A stretch of DNA of 64,000 bases from positions 1 through 64,000 of the forward strand of contig NZ_BAABJJ010000028.1 of assembly GCF_039543245.1 (NCBI RefSeq), in the 5' to 3' direction. Within the stretch, counting starts at the first letter, position 1, and each line of letters starts with the position of its first letter. Shown piece by piece: positions 1 through 8,747 of the stretch. Source of the stretch: Algibacter_G agarivorans. Lineage in GTDB: Bacteria; Bacteroidota; Bacteroidia; Flavobacteriales; Flavobacteriaceae. The notes beneath the pieces are model-generated. The model was not told the DNA's origin. It ran no database searches and saw only the letters and a program-made list of their open reading frames with translations. Position numbers and translations under genes: made by a program.

Positions 1-2
1 TC

Positions 3-152
3 AAACTTTTTAAAACCTATCCAAATTTAAAGCAGAAACCTTACTGGGGCAATCATTTTTGGTCAAGAGGTTGTTTTGTAAGCACAGTAGGCTTAGATGA
101 AGCTATGATAAGACGATATGTAAAATATCAGGAGCATCATGATTCAAAATGA
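3..152 (+). CDS. tnpA: IS200/IS605-family transposase TnpA, C-terminal part (5' end outside window)
   Basis: The frame is open from base 3 to the TGA at 150-152 and encodes the last 49 residues of a Y1 (HUH/tyrosine) transposase. Recognisable pieces are PYWGNHFWSRG, the FVSTVGLDE stretch and a terminal helix with IRRYVKYQE, where the Tyr of RRY is probably the catalytic tyrosine. The enzyme would move its element as single-stranded DNA. Only the tail is visible, so it cannot be said whether the gene is intact. The family call is firm, the subgroup is not. Confidence 0.75.
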   Translation, partial: KLFKTYPNLKQKPYWGNHFWSRGCFVSTVGLDEAMIRRYVKYQEHHDSK

Positions 153-189
153 GTGTTATGACCCTTTGGGTCTAATCTGAAAACCAAAG

Positions 190-214
190 CCACCGTTTTT
201 AACGGTGGTTTTTT
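190..214 (+). terminator. Hairpin at IS200 right end, terminator-like
   Basis: An 8-bp stem (190-197 with 201-208) with a TTT loop is followed directly by six Ts. It can act as a terminator for the transposase and is also the position expected for the right-end recognition hairpin of an IS200-type element. Confidence 0.6.
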
Positions 215-258
215 ACTTGAATGCTAAACTATAAAAAAAATAGATAGCTTAAATAGAA

Positions 259-963
259 CTATTCAATAATCTCCACATTCCGAATAAAAATATTTACTAA
301 AGGCCAATCACCTTCCTCGGTTTCTACAGCAGCAATTTTATCAACGACATCCATACCTCGAATTACGCGACCAAAAATAGTATAATCACCATCTAAAAAA
401 TGTGCACCACCTTTTTGGCAGACAATAAAAAATTCAAATGGCGATGCTAATTTGTGTGGGTTATCAATGTCGCTACTGGGCATGGAAATCACACCTCTAT
501 CATGCTTAAAACCTCGTTTCGTATCTGCGGGTAATAAATATTTCCCTATATGGGCACGTTTTCTAGCCGTTTTTTTATCATCGCTATTACCGGCTTGTAC
601 TATAAAATTATCAATTACTCGGTAAAATTGCGTGTCGTTAAAATACTTCTGTTTAGTTAAAAAGATAAAATTAGAACGATGGAATTTTGTTTCATTATAC
701 AATAAAATATCAATGGTTCCAAAATCTGTAGTCATACGCACTTTGTTCTCTTTGTGGTGTTTGTCGTATTCCAGAAAAAAATCCATAGCGCTTTTAGAAT
801 TTAGCTTAGGGAATTCGCGCTCAGGTTCTTCATTAGAATATGTAATAGTTTCTTTTTTAGTCGATTTTTGTACTTCAGAATCGGATATGGTTTTCTTCTT
901 AGATTGTTTATCTTCACAATTCAGAAATAAAAAAAAGAAACATAAAAGCAATACAATACGCAT
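259..963 (-). CDS. Cyclophilin-type peptidyl-prolyl cis-trans isomerase, lipoprotein
   Basis: This 234-residue protein catalyses proline isomerisation and should act outside the cytoplasm. Residues 1-16 are a lipoprotein signal (short MR n-region, hydrophobic core, lipobox LFLNC with Cys16). A charged linker runs to about residue 70 and the cyclophilin domain fills the rest. In that domain FYRVIDNFIVQAG matches the catalytic segment of cyclophilin A (Arg, Phe and Gln kept), and SPFEFFIV and FLDGDYTIFGRV match later core motifs. The start is fixed by the signal peptide. The gene is divergent from the NUDIX gene with only 4 bp between start codons, so its promoter must lie inside that neighbour. 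Confidence 0.9.
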   Translation of the reverse strand: MRIVLLLCFFFLFLNCEDKQSKKKTISDSEVQKSTKKETITYSNEEPEREFPKLNSKSAMDFFLEYDKHHKENKVRMTTDFGTIDILLYNETKFHRSNFIFLTKQKYFNDTQFYRVIDNFIVQAGNSDDKKTARKRAHIGKYLLPADTKRGFKHDRGVISMPSSDIDNPHKLASPFEFFIVCQKGGAHFLDGDYTIFGRVIRGMDVVDKIAAVETEEGDWPLVNIFIRNVEIIE

Positions 964-967
964 ATCA

Positions 968-1609
968 ATGAATTTTGATGAATTTTTAAAATCGTTATCA
1001 AAAATAAAAAATATACCGCTCCCAGCCGAAGCATCTCACTTTAAAATGGTGCCGCCGTTTCGTAGAGAACTCTTGACACAGCAAAAAGAAGCCATAAATA
1101 AAGCCAAGCACGCTGGTGTTTTGGCTTTATTTTACCCAGATATCGACCAGCAAACTAAGCTTGTTTTAATTCTTAGAAATACTTATAGAGGTGTTCATTC
1201 TGCACAAGTGGCATTTCCTGGAGGTAAATTAGAAGCTCATGATGTCTCATTGCAAGAGGCGGCATTAAGAGAAACTTTTGAAGAGATTGGTGTGCCTAAA
1301 AGCACTATTGAAGTGATTCGGAAAATATCTCAAGTGTATATACCGCCGAGCAATTTTTATGTGCAACCGTTTGTTGGAATCTCCAAAAGCACACCACAGT
1401 TCATAAAACAAGACCAAGAAGTTGAAGATATTATAGAAGTAAGCTTGCGTCATTTTTTAGACGACGAATCTCTTGTTGTGAGAAAAGTAGCGACATCATA
1501 CAGTGTTGATGTTGAGGTTCCTGCTTTTAAATTAAACGATTATGTAGTTTGGGGTGCAACGGCTATGATGCTAAGTGAAATTAAAGACATGCTAAAACAA
1601 CTTATGTAA
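968..1609 (+). CDS. NUDIX hydrolase, CoA pyrophosphatase-like
   Basis: This 213-residue protein is a NUDIX hydrolase of the CoA diphosphatase (NudL) type, expected to cut CoA or its derivatives into phosphopantetheine and adenosine bisphosphate. The NUDIX box begins at FPGGKLEAHD and ends in ALRETFEEIG; the upstream LILRNTYRGVHSAQVAF stretch is the extra region found in CoA-type members. The open frame extends upstream to 632, but that part lies antisense to the cyclophilin gene, and homologues begin at the M-x-F-D-E-F motif, so ATG 968 is chosen. Substrate specificity is inferred. Confidence 0.85.
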   Translation: MNFDEFLKSLSKIKNIPLPAEASHFKMVPPFRRELLTQQKEAINKAKHAGVLALFYPDIDQQTKLVLILRNTYRGVHSAQVAFPGGKLEAHDVSLQEAALRETFEEIGVPKSTIEVIRKISQVYIPPSNFYVQPFVGISKSTPQFIKQDQEVEDIIEVSLRHFLDDESLVVRKVATSYSVDVEVPAFKLNDYVVWGATAMMLSEIKDMLKQLM

Positions 1610-1694
1610 TTTGTAGATTTGTTACATTTGCATACTCATTATGAGAAATTTGTTTACATTGAGTATTATAACTAACCAATTTGACGCGTGATTT

Positions 1695-2492
1695 ATGGGA
1701 TTGTTCAAAAGAAATCCATTCGGACACATATTATTTTTAAAAAAATGGCTTATTAGAATCTTTGGTGCGCTTACACACAGGCGTTTTAGGGGTTTTAATG
1801 AATTGCAGATAGAAGGTTCTGAAATTATTAAAGATTTACCAGATACCAATGTGCTTTTTATATCAAACCATCAAACGTATTTTGCCGATGTGGTTTCTAT
1901 GTTTCATGTGTTTAATGCTAGTTTAAGTGGTCGTACAGATTCTATTAAAAATATAGGCTACTTATGGAACCCTAAGTTAAATATTTATTACGTTGCAGCT
2001 AAAGAAACGATGAAAGCGGGTTTATTGCCAAAAATTCTGGCGTATATGGGCTCTATTAGTATAGAACGTACTTGGAGGTCCGAAGGGCAGAATGTGAATA
2101 GGCAAGTGAAAATGAGTGATATTTCTAGCATAGGAAAAGCACTTGAAGATGGTTGGGTAATTACCTTTCCACAGGGAACAACCACACCGTTTAAGCCTAT
2201 TAGAAAAGGAACTGCGCATATAATTAAACGTTATAAACCCATTGTAGTGCCTATTGTTATTGATGGTTTTCGTAGGTCGTTCGATAAAAAAGGACTGCGT
2301 ATTAAAAAGAAAAACATTCTTCAATCCTTTGAAATTAAAGCACCTTTAGATATTGATTACGAAAATGAAAGTACGGACGACATTGTTAAAAGAATAGAAT
2401 ACGCTATCGAGCAACATCCGTCTTTCTTAAAAGTAATTCCGCAAAAGGAACTTGCTGCACTTGAAGAGTTGAATAAAAAGCGTAAATGGTAA
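1695..2492 (+). CDS. 1-acyl-sn-glycerol-3-phosphate acyltransferase family protein (PlsC-like)
   Basis: A 265-residue member of the lysophospholipid acyltransferase family, which adds an acyl chain to lysophosphatidic acid or a similar acceptor at the inner membrane. The active-site motif is ISNHQTYFAD (near residue 57), where His and Asp are separated by five residues instead of the usual four. FPQGTTTPF (near 155) corresponds to the FPEGTRS motif, with Gln and Thr replacing Glu and Arg. As I recall, both variants occur in a Bacteroidota branch of the family, so the acceptor may not be classical lysophosphatidate. It lies 85 bp after the NUDIX gene and 39 bp before recQ, so co-transcription is possible. 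Confidence 0.8.
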   Translation: MGLFKRNPFGHILFLKKWLIRIFGALTHRRFRGFNELQIEGSEIIKDLPDTNVLFISNHQTYFADVVSMFHVFNASLSGRTDSIKNIGYLWNPKLNIYYVAAKETMKAGLLPKILAYMGSISIERTWRSEGQNVNRQVKMSDISSIGKALEDGWVITFPQGTTTPFKPIRKGTAHIIKRYKPIVVPIVIDGFRRSFDKKGLRIKKKNILQSFEIKAPLDIDYENESTDDIVKRIEYAIEQHPSFLKVIPQKELAALEELNKKRKW

Positions 2493-2531
2493 ACATAATG
2501 CTTTTAATGTTTACTATTTAGACTTAAATTA

Positions 2532-4673
2532 ATGCCAGTAGAAGCTACTAAAAACCAAGTATTTTTAAATTTAAAAAACTATTTTGGTTATGATAGTTTT
2601 AGAGCGAATCAGCAAGATATTGTTGAGGCTGTACTGAATAAAAAAGACTGCTTGGTTATTATGCCAACAGGTGGCGGTAAATCTATTTGCTTCCAACTTC
2701 CTGCCTTATCTTTTAAAGGGGTAACCATTGTAATATCGCCTTTAATTGCCTTAATGAAGGATCAGGTTGATGGTTTGAATGCCAATGGAATTCCAGCATC
2801 TTTTTTTAACAGCAGTCAAAGTAGCGAAGAACAATTTGCTATTATAGAACATGTTATTCGAGCAGAAATAAAATTGCTTTATGTTGCCCCAGAAAGCTTG
2901 GCAGCATTACAAAACATTTTAACTGAAAAGTATATCAGCTGCGTGGCGATAGATGAAGCACATTGCATTTCATCTTGGGGTCACGATTTTAGACCATCAT
3001 ATCAGCAACTAGGCTTTTTAAAAACCACCCTTCCAAACATCCCATTTATTGCATTAACGGCAACTGCCGATAAAGCCACGCGCGAAGATATTGTTAAACA
3101 ACTGCGCATAGAAGATGCGCAAAGGTTTATGTCATCCTTCGACAGAGAAAATATTGGGTTAGAAGTGCGTCCGGCTAATAACAGGATTTCTCAAATTATT
3201 AAGTTTATAAAAACGAGGCCAAATCAATCGGGTATTATTTATTGCTTAAGCCGAAAAACCACGGAGCAATTGGCTAAAAAATTAAAGGCCAACAGTATTC
3301 CTGCCGAATCCTATCATGCGGGTTTAAATTTTGATAAACGCTCCAAAGTGCAAGAATCTTTTATACATGATAAAACCCAAATTGTTTGCGCAACTGTTGC
3401 TTTTGGTATGGGCATAGATAAATCGAATGTGCGATGGGTAGTGCATTATAATATGCCTAAAAACATTGAAGGTTATTATCAAGAAATTGGACGTGCAGGT
3501 CGAGATGGATTAAAATCGCATGCTTTACTATTTCATAGTTATGCCGATGTTATTCAGTTGCAAAATTTTGCAAGCGGAACATCTAATGAAGCGGTGCAAA
3601 TCGCGAAATTAGATAGAATGAAACAATTTTCGGAAGCCACAACTTGCCGCCGAAAAATTTTGTTGGGTTATTTTGGCGAGCTACTAGGCGGTAACTGTGG
3701 TAATTGCGATGTTTGTAAAAATCCGCCTCAGTTTTTTGATGGGACTATTATTGCTCAAAAAATTCTATCGGCAATATATCGTTTAAAACAGAAGGAGGCC
3801 ATGGGTATTATTATTGATGTGCTTCGTGGGGCGCAAAATGCAGCAATTTTATCAAAAGGCTATCAAGAGGTCTCTACGTTTGGAATTGGTAAGGATATAT
3901 CTTGGAAACATTGGCAGCATTTTGTTATTCAGCTAATAAATCAAGGGTTTTGCGAAATAGCATTTCATAAAAATAATGCATTACAACTTACAGAGTTTTC
4001 TAACCAAGTGTTGTTTAAAGAAGCGAAAGTGGCATTAACTAAACCTATAGTTGTTACTGAAATTAAACCTGTTGTTAAAGAGAAAAGGTCACGATTAAAA
4101 AGAACGAAAACAACATCTAAAGCAAAATCAGCTACCAGTAATTTATTTGAACGACTCCGACAGTTACGCTATAAAATTGCTTCAGAAGAAGGTATTCCGG
4201 CATATTTAGTTTTTAGCGATGCCACTTTAAAAGAAATTGAGCGCGAACGCCCATTAAGTGAAAGCGAGTTTTTAAGTATTAGTGGTGTTGGGCAGCGCAA
4301 GTTAGAAGTTTATGGGGATGAATTTATGGCCGAAATCATGAATTTTATGGGTTCTAAAGTTAAAAAACAAAAAAAGGGAGATACCTATACGGTAACTTAC
4401 GAGCTCTATAAAACGGGATTATCTATTGAGGAAATTGCGGTGCAAAGAAAATTAAATGTAACAACAATTTATTCCCATATAGCGAAGTTGTATAGTACAG
4501 GAAAAAAGATAAACATATACGATTTTGTTACTAAGAGTGATGTGGAAGCCGTGCAAAAGGCAAAAAAAGCTCTGGATTCTCCAAAAGCATTAAGACCATA
4601 TTTTGAATATTTTAATGAAACTGTCGATTATTTTAAAATCCGTTTGGCATTAAGCGTTATTGAAAAAGACTAA
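2532..4673 (+). CDS. recQ: ATP-dependent DNA helicase RecQ
   Basis: A 713-residue 3'-5' DNA helicase of recombination and replication repair. Domain order is standard: Walker A MPTGGGKSICF near residue 46, DEAH box AIDEAHCISSWGHDFRP near 139, helicase C-domain ending in QEIGRAGRDG, a zinc site with its four cysteines in CRRK, GGNCGNCDVC (371-394), an RQC winged helix, and an HRDC domain around 540-620 (LFERLRQLR to FMAEIM). An extra C-terminal helix-turn-helix (GLSIEEIAVQRKLNVTTIYSH), seen in many Bacteroidota RecQs, completes the protein. Length and motifs indicate a complete, functional enzyme. Confidence 0.97.
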   Translation: MPVEATKNQVFLNLKNYFGYDSFRANQQDIVEAVLNKKDCLVIMPTGGGKSICFQLPALSFKGVTIVISPLIALMKDQVDGLNANGIPASFFNSSQSSEEQFAIIEHVIRAEIKLLYVAPESLAALQNILTEKYISCVAIDEAHCISSWGHDFRPSYQQLGFLKTTLPNIPFIALTATADKATREDIVKQLRIEDAQRFMSSFDRENIGLEVRPANNRISQIIKFIKTRPNQSGIIYCLSRKTTEQLAKKLKANSIPAESYHAGLNFDKRSKVQESFIHDKTQIVCATVAFGMGIDKSNVRWVVHYNMPKNIEGYYQEIGRAGRDGLKSHALLFHSYADVIQLQNFASGTSNEAVQIAKLDRMKQFSEATTCRRKILLGYFGELLGGNCGNCDVCKNPPQFFDGTIIAQKILSAIYRLKQKEAMGIIIDVLRGAQNAAILSKGYQEVSTFGIGKDISWKHWQHFVIQLINQGFCEIAFHKNNALQLTEFSNQVLFKEAKVALTKPIVVTEIKPVVKEKRSRLKRTKTTSKAKSATSNLFERLRQLRYKIASEEGIPAYLVFSDATLKEIERERPLSESEFLSISGVGQRKLEVYGDEFMAEIMNFMGSKVKKQKKGDTYTVTYELYKTGLSIEEIAVQRKLNVTTIYSHIAKLYSTGKKINIYDFVTKSDVEAVQKAKKALDSPKALRPYFEYFNETVDYFKIRLALSVIEKD

Positions 4674-5088
4674 TTCAGGACAAAATTACGCTTTTATTTT
4701 AGAGTTGTTTTTGCCACTAATCCATGAATAAAATTAAGGATAGGTGAAAATATAATTATCACGAATAAACAATCTATAGATTTTTTAAAAATTGGGATTC
4801 ATATTTTTTGTGTCAATCCATGCTAGAGAAAAACAAGTGTTCCCGATAGCTATTGGGATGTGGCATTTTTTATAAAGTATGGGTTTGCCCTAGAAATCAA
4901 CGCTATGAACTTAAAATAAGTAAACTTAAGCTGATTAACCTCGTATATCTAAAAAAGTTAAATGAACCTAAAAAAAGTATTTATGCACTTTTCAAAATTC
5001 GTTAATAACTCCTAACAACTCGACTTCAAAATGCTATTCAAAATTTCTATTTTGCAGATTCAATAATGAATAAATCCAATTTATAAAA
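4674..5088. other. Gene-free stretch between recQ and topB
   Basis: This stretch of 415 bp has no credible open frame. It contains one copy of an 18-bp near-palindromic repeat at 4841-4858. The bases just before topB (5040-5088) are AT-rich and include a TATTTTG string at about 5048-5054, one base short of a consensus -7 box, so no promoter is called. Confidence 0.6.
4841..4858. repeat. 18-bp dispersed palindromic repeat, copy 1
   Basis: The sequence TCCCGATAGCTATTGGGA is a near-perfect palindrome. Related copies lie at 9651-9668 (15 of 18 matches) and at 14600-14617 inside a coding region. Confidence 0.6.
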
Positions 5089-7392
5089 GTGAAAGTCTGT
5101 ATAGCTGAAAAACCAAGTGTTGCCCGCGAAATTGCTACTGTTTTAGGAGCAAACACAAAACGTGATGGCTATTATGAAGGTAACGGTTACGCGGTAACAT
5201 ATACCTTTGGACATTTATGCACCCTAAAAGAACCCAATGATTATAAACCTTATTGGAAAAGTTGGGATTTAAATAACCTACCCATGCTTCCAGAAAAATT
5301 TGAAACCAAAGTGGTTTCAAATTCAGGCATTCAAAAACAATTCAACATTGTAAAAAGTTTATTTGATAAAGCCAAAGTAGTTATAAACTGTGGTGATGCC
5401 GGGCAAGAAGGAGAGCTCATTCAGCGCTGGGTGATGAATGAAGCCAATTACAAGGGGGAAGTTCAACGTTTATGGATTTCATCATTAACTACCGAAGCTA
5501 TAAAAGAAGGCTTTCAAAATTTAAAGCCATCAAAAGATTACGATAATTTATACTACGCTGGATTTTCTAGAGCCATTGGCGATTGGCTATTAGGTATGAA
5601 TGCCACGAGATTATACACTGTAAAGCATGGTGGTTACAAACAAGTACTGTCTGTTGGTCGCGTGCAAACACCAACGTTGGCTATGGTGGTAAATCGATTT
5701 AAAGACATAGAAAACTTTAAACCACAACCGTATTGGGAATTACAAACCCTATACCGAGATACGCTTTTTAGCTATGAAGAAGGTCGTTTTCTTAAAAAAG
5801 AAGACGGAGAGGTTTTAGCCAATAAAGTAAAGGAAAGTGATTTTGAAATTCAAGCGATTACTAAGAAGAAAGGAAAGGAATATGCGCCAAAACTTTTTGA
5901 TTTAACGGGTTTACAGGTGTATTGTAATACGAAGTTTGGATTTTCGGCAGATGAAACCTTGAAGATTGTTCAGAAACTATATGAACAAAAAGTAGTAACC
6001 TACCCGAGAGTTGATACTACGTTTTTACCAAATGATGTGTACCCAAAAGTGCATGGGATTCTTCAAAAATTAACGAATTATTCAAGCTTAACGCAGCTGC
6101 TTTTAGGAAAGAAAATAAAAAAATCTTCTAAAGTTTTTAACGATAAAAAAGTAACCGATCACCACGCTATAATTCCAACGGGTATTCAAATTAATTTGCA
6201 GTACAATCAGCAGCAGGTTTACGACATTATTGTAAAGCGTTTTATTGGAGTGTTTTATGATGACTGTACAGTGTCAAACACTACAGTTTTGGGAAGTGCT
6301 GCTAAAGTGGTTTTTAAAACCACAGGCAAAGAAATTTTAGAAAAAGGCTGGCGAGTAGTTTTCGAAAACCCTAATGCTAAAGAAAAGGAATCGGGTATGT
6401 TGCCAACTTTTGTAAAAGGTGAAAAAGGCCCGCACGAACCTTCTTTTTTAGAAAAAGAAACTAAACCGCCAAATCAGTTTACTGAGGCAACATTATTGCG
6501 TGCTATGGAAACCGCAGGTAAACAGGTTGATGATGAAGAATTACGCGATTTAATGAAGGAAAACGGTATTGGACGACCATCCACACGTGCCAATATTATT
6601 GAAACGCTTTTTAGGAGGAAGTATATAAAACGAAATAAAAAGCAGGTATTGCCAACGGTAACAGGTGTTCAGTTGATAGATACGATTCAGAACGATTTAT
6701 TAAAATCTGCTGAACTTACTGGCTCTTGGGAAAAACAGTTAAAAGATATTGAAAAAGGCGAATTTACAGCAGGCGCATTCATTAAGAACATGAAACGTAT
6801 GGTAGATGCTTTGGTTTATGAAGTTAGAAGTGAAACCAAACGTGCCAATATATCGCAAGCTACAGTCATTAAAAATAGAGCCGCTAAAGCAACAGTAAAA
6901 AAACAAGCAGGTGTTTTGGCTGAGGTTTGTCCAAAATGTAAAAAGGGACAGCTTTTAAAGGGTAAAACGGCTTATGGCTGTAGCGCTTATAAATCGGGCT
7001 GTGATTTTGTAATGCCGTTTAGTTTTGGTGGAAAAAAAATATCAGAAAAACAGTTTGTTAGATTGCTTCAAAAAGGATCTACAGTAAATTTAAAAGGCTT
7101 TAAAACGGATTTAGGGACTGTTGAAGGCTTGCTACGTTTTGATGATAATTTCAAATTGAAATTAGAGCATAAAAAGGCTGCTGCGTCTGCAAATGGCAAG
7201 GCGAAGACAGATGCATTGGCTTGTCCAAAATGCAAAAAGGGAACGGTTATAAAAGGAAAAAGGGCTTATGGTTGCAGTGCGTACAAATCGGGATGCGATT
7301 TTAAAATGACTTTTGAAACTGTTAGGGTTAAAATGAGTGGGCAAAAACCAACCAAGGCATTGGTTTATAGTATTTTGAATGGAGACGTTTAA
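5089..7392 (+). CDS. topB: DNA topoisomerase III (type IA)
   Basis: A 767-residue type IA topoisomerase that decatenates and relaxes DNA through a 5'-phosphotyrosine intermediate. It starts with GTG at MKVCIAEKPSVA, the conserved N-terminus of the TOPRIM domain; the TOPRIM acidic residues are in VINCGDAGQEGEL (98-110). The catalytic tyrosine is Tyr305 in KVVTYPRVDT. The C-terminus has two similar zinc-ribbon units, each with CPKCKKG followed by YGCSAYKSGCDF, around residues 624-655 and 718-748. The last 14 bases overlap the start of the next gene, which implies translational coupling. RecQ and topoisomerase III often work together, and recQ is the gene just upstream. Confidence 0.96.
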   Translation: MKVCIAEKPSVAREIATVLGANTKRDGYYEGNGYAVTYTFGHLCTLKEPNDYKPYWKSWDLNNLPMLPEKFETKVVSNSGIQKQFNIVKSLFDKAKVVINCGDAGQEGELIQRWVMNEANYKGEVQRLWISSLTTEAIKEGFQNLKPSKDYDNLYYAGFSRAIGDWLLGMNATRLYTVKHGGYKQVLSVGRVQTPTLAMVVNRFKDIENFKPQPYWELQTLYRDTLFSYEEGRFLKKEDGEVLANKVKESDFEIQAITKKKGKEYAPKLFDLTGLQVYCNTKFGFSADETLKIVQKLYEQKVVTYPRVDTTFLPNDVYPKVHGILQKLTNYSSLTQLLLGKKIKKSSKVFNDKKVTDHHAIIPTGIQINLQYNQQQVYDIIVKRFIGVFYDDCTVSNTTVLGSAAKVVFKTTGKEILEKGWRVVFENPNAKEKESGMLPTFVKGEKGPHEPSFLEKETKPPNQFTEATLLRAMETAGKQVDDEELRDLMKENGIGRPSTRANIIETLFRRKYIKRNKKQVLPTVTGVQLIDTIQNDLLKSAELTGSWEKQLKDIEKGEFTAGAFIKNMKRMVDALVYEVRSETKRANISQATVIKNRAAKATVKKQAGVLAEVCPKCKKGQLLKGKTAYGCSAYKSGCDFVMPFSFGGKKISEKQFVRLLQKGSTVNLKGFKTDLGTVEGLLRFDDNFKLKLEHKKAAASANGKAKTDALACPKCKKGTVIKGKRAYGCSAYKSGCDFKMTFETVRVKMSGQKPTKALVYSILNGDV

Positions 7393-7975
7393 AACAAATC
7401 ATAGACATTTTATAATCTACAAACCCTACGGGTATTTAAGTCAGTTTTATAGTAATTCCAAACAGCAAAAATCTAAAAATTTTTTAGGAGAACTTCATGA
7501 TTTTCCAGAGGGTATTATGGCTATTGGTCGCTTAGATGAAAAATCTGAAGGTTTATTATTGCTCACAACCGATGGGAAAATGAGCGATTTTGTAAACAGT
7601 CAAAAAGTTGAAAAAGAGTATTATGCGCAAGTGGATGGTGCTATTTCTGAAGACGCTATAAAGCAGTTAAAAACAGGTGTGGAAATAGGTTTTGAAGGCA
7701 GAAAGTACAAAACCAAACCTTGTAAGGCTTTTAAGTTAGAAGTTATTCCAGATTTGCCCTTACGAAAGCAAAAAATAAGAGATGACAGACATGGCCCTAC
7801 ATCTTGGGTTTCGGTTACTTTAAACGAAGGGAAGTTTCGGCAAGTTCGGAAAATGACTTCAGCAGTTGGGTTTCCAACCTTGCGTTTGGTTCGGGTTAGG
7901 GTAGGTAAGACTGTAACTGGTAACATGAAAACTGGCGATGTTGTTGAGGTTCAAGATTTTTGCGTTAGGGATTGA
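7379..7975 (+). CDS. rRNA pseudouridine synthase, RluE-like
   Basis: A 198-residue enzyme of the RsuA/RluB/E/F family that isomerises one uridine of rRNA, in the RluE case U2457 of 23S rRNA. The catalytic aspartate is in IGRLDEKSEGLLLLTTDG (around residue 58). FRQVRKMTSAVGFPTLRLVRVRVG is the conserved C-terminal motif region. There is no N-terminal S4 domain, as expected for RluE. ATG 7379 overlaps the end of topB by 14 bases in another frame. The family is certain; the exact target site is inferred. Confidence 0.85.
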   Translation: METFKTNHRHFIIYKPYGYLSQFYSNSKQQKSKNFLGELHDFPEGIMAIGRLDEKSEGLLLLTTDGKMSDFVNSQKVEKEYYAQVDGAISEDAIKQLKTGVEIGFEGRKYKTKPCKAFKLEVIPDLPLRKQKIRDDRHGPTSWVSVTLNEGKFRQVRKMTSAVGFPTLRLVRVRVGKTVTGNMKTGDVVEVQDFCVRD

Positions 7976-8079
7976 AGTGGCATCCTTTTTAAACTTAAGA
8001 AAACTGTTTTAGAGGCTTACTAAAAATTAACAGATAGCCACGGCGCACACGCCTCGCTATGACGCTTTAAAAAGATATA

Positions 8080-8112
8080 GCGAAAAGCCCGACCCTTGTG
8101 GTAACGCCCAAA
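8080..8112. repeat. Dispersed repeat ending in GTAACGCCCAAA, copy 1 (short form)
   Basis: This copy carries GCCCGACCCTTGTGG followed by TAACGCCCAAA. The same block recurs at 46694-46726 with a single difference over about 27 bases and, less well conserved, at 42873-42907. It lies in the convergent gap between the pseudouridine synthase gene and the 208-residue membrane protein gene and ends 5 bp from the latter's stop codon. Confidence 0.65.
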
Positions 8113-8116
8113 TAAT

Positions 8117-8743
8117 CTACACTTCCAATTTTTCAAGTTCTTTGTAATTACGGTTTAGGCGTCTTAAAAGCAATCCGTAAATTAGTTTATAGAACAACCA
8201 GATGATAATCATGAACACGCCAACAATTACAATTGATATTACCGTAAAAATGGCTAATTGTTTGTCGCTAAAATCATGGATATTAGCAAGTTTTGGGTCG
8301 TGGTTGATGGCGTAAACTATGGCTATTGCTGAGGATATGAATACCATAACGAGGTTGTAGATAACATAATACCTGATGATTTTTCGTGTATAGATAATGC
8401 TTTTCATTAATTTTTTAGCATTGTCGGTAACGGAAACGGCTTTGTAAGATTTAAAAAGCAAGTAGATAAAAAGCAAAATAACGGCGTAACTAAAAATGGT
8501 TAAGCCAGTTAGTGCGTCTTCATTGAAAACGGAATTTAAGCGTTCCCTATAGTTCGTAGAGGAAAAATAAGGAATGGTGTTTATTAAAATCCAAAAGACA
8601 AGCTCTGCTACACTTATATAAAACAGTGTTTTTGCAATAGAAGACGACTTTTTATGGAGCATCGGGTAAATCTCCTTTACCGATAGCTTTTTGTTTTCTG
8701 GTTGCTTATTCCAGTCTTTTTTCAATAAATCTAATTCATCCAT
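8117..8743 (-). CDS. Four-helix membrane protein encoded next to an ECF sigma factor
   Basis: A 208-residue protein with a soluble N-terminus of about 35 residues (starting MDELDLLKKDW, with the KLSVKEIYPMLHKKSSS segment) and four predicted membrane helices at roughly 36-60, 79-98, 124-146 and 162-192. It starts 4 bp after the stop of the sigma factor gene, so the two form an operon. The position is where an anti-sigma factor usually sits, but no anti-sigma domain is recognised; a role in controlling the sigma factor is inference. Proteins like this occur beside sigma genes in other Flavobacteriaceae. Confidence 0.8.
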   Translation of the reverse strand: MDELDLLKKDWNKQPENKKLSVKEIYPMLHKKSSSIAKTLFYISVAELVFWILINTIPYFSSTNYRERLNSVFNEDALTGLTIFSYAVILLFIYLLFKSYKAVSVTDNAKKLMKSIIYTRKIIRYYVIYNLVMVFISSAIAIVYAINHDPKLANIHDFSDKQLAIFTVISIVIVGVFMIIIWLFYKLIYGLLLRRLNRNYKELEKLEV

Positions 8744-8747
8744 AATT

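Larger units (their letters stand above)
1..214 (+). mobile_element. Right part of an IS200/IS605-type insertion element
   Basis: The window opens inside the element. It holds the last 49 codons of a Y1-type transposase followed by a short non-coding right end with two hairpins: GACCC/GGGTC at 160-172 and CCACCGTT/AACGGTGG at 190-208. Elements of this group have subterminal hairpins and no inverted terminal repeats, which fits. The exact right boundary cannot be set without the left end or an empty site; 214, the end of the T run after the second hairpin, is an estimate. Confidence 0.7.

Noticed and set aside
632..967. 5' extension of the NUDIX open frame to 632
   Set aside because: It is antisense to the cyclophilin gene, has no family similarity, and homologues begin at ATG 968.
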